The translations under genes and the position numbers were made by a program. Below are positions 61,328 to 64,000 of a stretch of 64,000 bases of DNA, one piece after another; the first letter of the stretch is position 1; the number at the start of each line of letters is the position of its first letter. Origin of the DNA: Polaribacter sp. BAL334. Its GTDB lineage: Bacteria > Bacteroidota > Bacteroidia > Flavobacteriales > Flavobacteriaceae. The stretch lies in contig NZ_JADWOV010000293.1 in assembly GCF_015767435.1 (NCBI RefSeq), positions 82,002 through 146,001 of the forward strand, in the 5' to 3' direction. Under the pieces are notes generated by a model. That model saw only the letters and a list, made by a program, of their open reading frames with translations, did no database searches and was not told the DNA's origin.

Positions 61328-64000
61328 ATGAAAACCCCCCACAACAACTTCAAATTAGAAAATCTAAATGCTTTAAAAAATTTAGCTTTCTTTATTATTA
61401 TTATTTTCATCAACATCTTTTCAACAAATGCACAATGTGTTACTATTAATGATTGTGATGGAGATGGAATCGTAAATTCTATAGATTTAGATGATGATAA
61501 TGATGGTATTTTAGATTGCGAAGAAAATGGTTTAAACGTATCTTCTTTAAGTAGCTTATTTTCTTTAGCAGGTTCTGCCTCTATCGTGAATTCAAATGAA
61601 ATAGAACTTACTCCAGACTTGCAAACACAAGCAGGATCAAGCATGTCTTTTGGGAAAATTGACTTTAATAATAATTTTAATTTTTCTATTGAAATTAATT
61701 TAGGTACTAAAGATATTGGAGCAGATGGTATAGCAATTGTTTTTCATAATGATCCTACAGGTATAAATACTGTGGGTATTTCTGGTCAGGGTATTGGAGC
61801 ATGGCAAATTAAAAATGGTATTTCAATTGAATTTGATACCTATCAAAATAATGGAGAATTAATTAACGATCATACCCAAATAAAAAATACAAGAACTTGG
61901 GCTGAACTTACATCAATGACCGATTTAGGGAATATTGAGGATGGCAAATGGCATCTTGTTAGCTTCAATTGGAACGCAAATTCAAAAACTTTAAGCTACT
62001 CTTTTGATGGAAACTTCATTGCTAACTATACAGATGATTTAATTGCTAATATCTTTAATGGAGAATCAAAAGTTCATTTTGGCTTTACTGCTTCAACAGG
62101 AGGACAAAGAAATAGTCAAAAAATACGATTTGCAAATAACTTATGTACTTATCCATTAGTAATCGATTCAGATAATGATGGTATTCCAAATCATTTTGAT
62201 ACAGATTCAGATAACGATGGTTGTCCAGATGCTCTTGAAGGAGGAGGTAATTTCACAATAACAGATATCAATGGCCGATTAAAAGGTGGAGTTGATTCGA
62301 ATGGTATACCATTAATAACATTAGGATTAAATCAAACAATAGGAACTAGTTTAGATGCATCAATATTATCAACTGTTTGTACAAATCCATACAATCCAAC
62401 TATGCCCGCAAATTGTTTTAATGTTTTCGTTGAAAAAAACGTAACCTTAACTAGCGGAAATACAATTGGAAGTTTTGCTGCTGGTGGAGATATTACAATT
62501 AATGGTGATTATGATGTTGCTTTGCAAGATTGTGGATGTTTTAACATAAATGGAAATGATATTGGTCTTTTAGTGGGTGGTAAAGTCAACTATAATAATG
62601 GAAAATTAAATATTAGAAACGCGTCACAATTTGTAAAAATAGGAAATCAAAACGGAGCTAACGCATGGTATGCAGATCCTGAGAATGCTCCTACACCGAT
62701 AAGAATTACACCAGAAAACATTTACTATTCAAATTCATATATTCAGTTGTCTGGAAATGCTTCAAATTTTAATGCATCATCATCAACAAATTCTGTATTT
62801 GAAAAAAATGTAATTGATTTTCCTTTGGCATTCCAAAGACTAAGAACTAATGCTACAAGCATGTCAGAAAATGTTCATAATGCCTCTTTAAAAGATGCTA
62901 ATGGTAATTCAATTACAAACACAAACTTACCAAATCATATTGAAGTTTTTCTTAATAATGGTGCAAACTATATCAATATAAATGCAGCAGATTTGAATAA
63001 CGTACAAGTTTTTAATACACAAAATCATGCGGATTCTGACAAATTTTTAATTATCAATATAAACGCACCTGGTGTTTTTAATTGGAATGTTTGGTCTCAA
63101 GGAGGTATTGATAATCAAGATGCAGCTCATATCATTTATAACTTTTACAACACCACTGAATTAAATTTAGAAGGGAGCAACACTATTTATGGTTCTATTT
63201 TAGCTCCTTTTGCAAGTATCACAAAAAGTGTAAATAAAGCAGATGTAGTTGGGCAGGTAATTGCATCTTCCTATTCACAAGACGGGGGAATTATTCATTG
63301 CTCAAATTTTAAATCAGACATAAATGCATCTATATCAGTAAACGTATCACCAATCGCTGAATTTACAGTTAATAATAACGAATGCTTAATTAATAATACA
63401 TTTGTTTTTAAAAATACCTCAAACACATATCCAGCAGCACAGCCAATAGAACCTATTTCATATTCTTGGGATTTTGGAGACGGAACAAATAGTGTTTTAA
63501 TGGAGCCTACTAAAACCTATGCATTATCAGGCACCTATACTGTTACTTTGGTTGCTACAAATGTATTTGGTTCTAATTCCAAAACTTTACAAGTAACCGT
63601 ATTGCCAAAAATAGATTCACAGGTAACAATTAACACTACAAATTCAGGAAATAATTCTGTAGATAAGTATGTTACTTTATTAAATCCTACCGATTTTACA
63701 AGCTACGAATGGACTTTGCCTGGAGAAATAACTGCCTCACATCAAAATCAGGAAAGTGTAACAATGAGTTTTTCTCAAGCTGGGATATATACTCTTACTT
63801 TTTCAGGAATTAACACAAATGGCTGCTCTGTAGAAACAGAAATTTCAATAACTGTAGCTTCTGCTGAAGTTACTACTGGAAATGCTGGTGGTGTAGAATC
63901 TGAGAGTTTGGGTGATGCTATTTCTAAAATCTATGTAAATCGTAAGAAAAATAGCGTTCCAACTGAGTTTGTAAAATCGGAAGAAAACCTCTATAGCAAA
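61328..64000 (+). CDS. Large secreted multi-domain surface protein, partial (5' end)
   Basis: An open frame of 891 codons from ATG 61328 to the window end, without stop, so the C-terminus is not seen. Domains in order: signal peptide with a hydrophobic core LAFFIIIIFINIFSTNA near 19-35; thrombospondin type-3-like DCDGDGIVNSIDLDDDNDGILD near 43-65; a legume-lectin-like fold near 75-270 (IEINLGTKDIGADGIAIVFHNDP, IEFDTYQNNG, VSFNWNANSKTLSYSFDG); second type-3 repeat near 278-303; 'choice-of-anchor A' domain near 360-655 (CFNVFVEKNVTLTSGNTIGSFAAGGDITING); PKD domain near 675-760 (YSWDFGDGTNS, YTVTLVATN); a second PKD-like unit near 790-845. Such proteins usually are adhesins exported by the type IX system. 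Confidence 0.85.
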   Translation, partial: MKTPHNNFKLENLNALKNLAFFIIIIFINIFSTNAQCVTINDCDGDGIVNSIDLDDDNDGILDCEENGLNVSSLSSLFSLAGSASIVNSNEIELTPDLQTQAGSSMSFGKIDFNNNFNFSIEINLGTKDIGADGIAIVFHNDPTGINTVGISGQGIGAWQIKNGISIEFDTYQNNGELINDHTQIKNTRTWAELTSMTDLGNIEDGKWHLVSFNWNANSKTLSYSFDGNFIANYTDDLIANIFNGESKVHFGFTASTGGQRNSQKIRFANNLCTYPLVIDSDNDGIPNHFDTDSDNDGCPDALEGGGNFTITDINGRLKGGVDSNGIPLITLGLNQTIGTSLDASILSTVCTNPYNPTMPANCFNVFVEKNVTLTSGNTIGSFAAGGDITINGDYDVALQDCGCFNINGNDIGLLVGGKVNYNNGKLNIRNASQFVKIGNQNGANAWYADPENAPTPIRITPENIYYSNSYIQLSGNASNFNASSSTNSVFEKNVIDFPLAFQRLRTNATSMSENVHNASLKDANGNSITNTNLPNHIEVFLNNGANYININAADLNNVQVFNTQNHADSDKFLIININAPGVFNWNVWSQGGIDNQDAAHIIYNFYNTTELNLEGSNTIYGSILAPFASITKSVNKADVVGQVIASSYSQDGGIIHCSNFKSDINASISVNVSPIAEFTVNNNECLINNTFVFKNTSNTYPAAQPIEPISYSWDFGDGTNSVLMEPTKTYALSGTYTVTLVATNVFGSNSKTLQVTVLPKIDSQVTINTTNSGNNSVDKYVTLLNPTDFTSYEWTLPGEITASHQNQESVTMSFSQAGIYTLTFSGINTNGCSVETEISITVASAEVTTGNAGGVESESLGDAISKIYVNRKKNSVPTEFVKSEENLYSK

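Noticed and set aside
61315..61644. Minus-strand frame antisense to the surface protein
   Set aside because: The plus-strand frame continues for 891 codons with clear domains; the antisense frame has no recognisable content.
1..64000. Integron integrase, transposase or phage structural genes
   Set aside because: None of the readable proteins has recombinase, transposase or capsid features; the attC-like motifs therefore have no local enzyme to back them.
1..64000. CRISPR array or cas genes
   Set aside because: No regularly spaced direct repeats and no Cas-like proteins were seen.

Overview
The window is AT-rich chromosomal DNA from a member of the Bacteroidota, most likely the family Flavobacteriaceae. 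The evidence is: Bacteroidota-type promoters (TAnnTTTG boxes) ahead of many genes; families such as DUF7935, DUF3810, OstA-like proteins, thrombospondin type-3 repeats and a 'choice-of-anchor A' surface protein; adjacent topoisomerase IV subunits; and a TonB-dependent receptor under a cobalamin riboswitch. A Polaribacter/Tenacibaculum-like genus would fit, but the genus cannot be fixed from the sequence alone. Most genes are housekeeping genes, dense on both strands. No phage, complete insertion sequence, CRISPR array, rRNA or recombinase was seen.

Layout. 0-5 kb: UvrD/PcrA helicase, a small DUF7935 protein and a BtuB-like receptor. 5-6.9 kb: cobalamin riboswitch (minus strand), divergent BtuF-like lipoprotein, DUF2834 protein. 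6.9-12.7 kb: topoisomerase IV genes parE and parC, with a three-gene accessory module between them (62-aa protein, DUF6036-type nucleotidyltransferase, ORF6N protein). 12.9-23.1 kb: lysA, an acetyltransferase, tex, topB, a VF530-like protein, an NAD(P)H-binding protein, aminopeptidase P and gcvT. 23.3-25.8 kb: an accessory patch with alpha-carbonic anhydrase, a DUF3592 protein flanked by inverted repeats, a dispersed-repeat-like hairpin element and a ParDE toxin-antitoxin pair with a palindromic operator. 25.8-31 kb: PfkB kinase, a degraded VOC-like gene end, transketolase N-terminal subunit without its usual partner next door, a secreted protein of the family often called 'asparagine synthetase B', and dnaB. 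31-42.8 kb: DUF3810 protein, two amidohydrolase-family proteins, an rRNA/tRNA methyltransferase, an M48 protease, the (p)ppGpp enzyme, a Fur-family regulator and purA. 42.8-49.6 kb: a PLP decarboxylase, a Ric/ScdA-like di-iron protein, an OstA-like protein, a class-III aminotransferase and guaB. 49.7-57 kb: a solitary ParA-like ATPase with an unusual C-terminal domain, a Kef-type antiporter, a TerC protein, a frameshifted methyltransferase and an AspT-type transporter. 57.3-64 kb: an FKBP lipoprotein with calcium-binding repeats, an S4 RNA-binding protein, a phosphoribosyltransferase, aroK, tRNA-Lys and tRNA-Leu, a carboxypeptidase-regulatory-like protein, and the first 891 codons of a large secreted multi-domain surface protein that runs off the end.

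Functional links: the riboswitch-controlled receptor and the divergent binding protein form a corrinoid uptake locus, without the inner-membrane permease. SpoT, Fur-family regulator and purA lie in one direction and may respond together to nutrient state. The most unusual items are the ParA fused to a BamE/SmpA-like domain, the module inserted inside the topoisomerase IV operon, the cassette-like accessory patch at 24-25.8 kb, a possible small RNA with its own promoter and terminator at 61.06-61.13 kb, and a recurring CACGAATT-type intergenic hairpin family.
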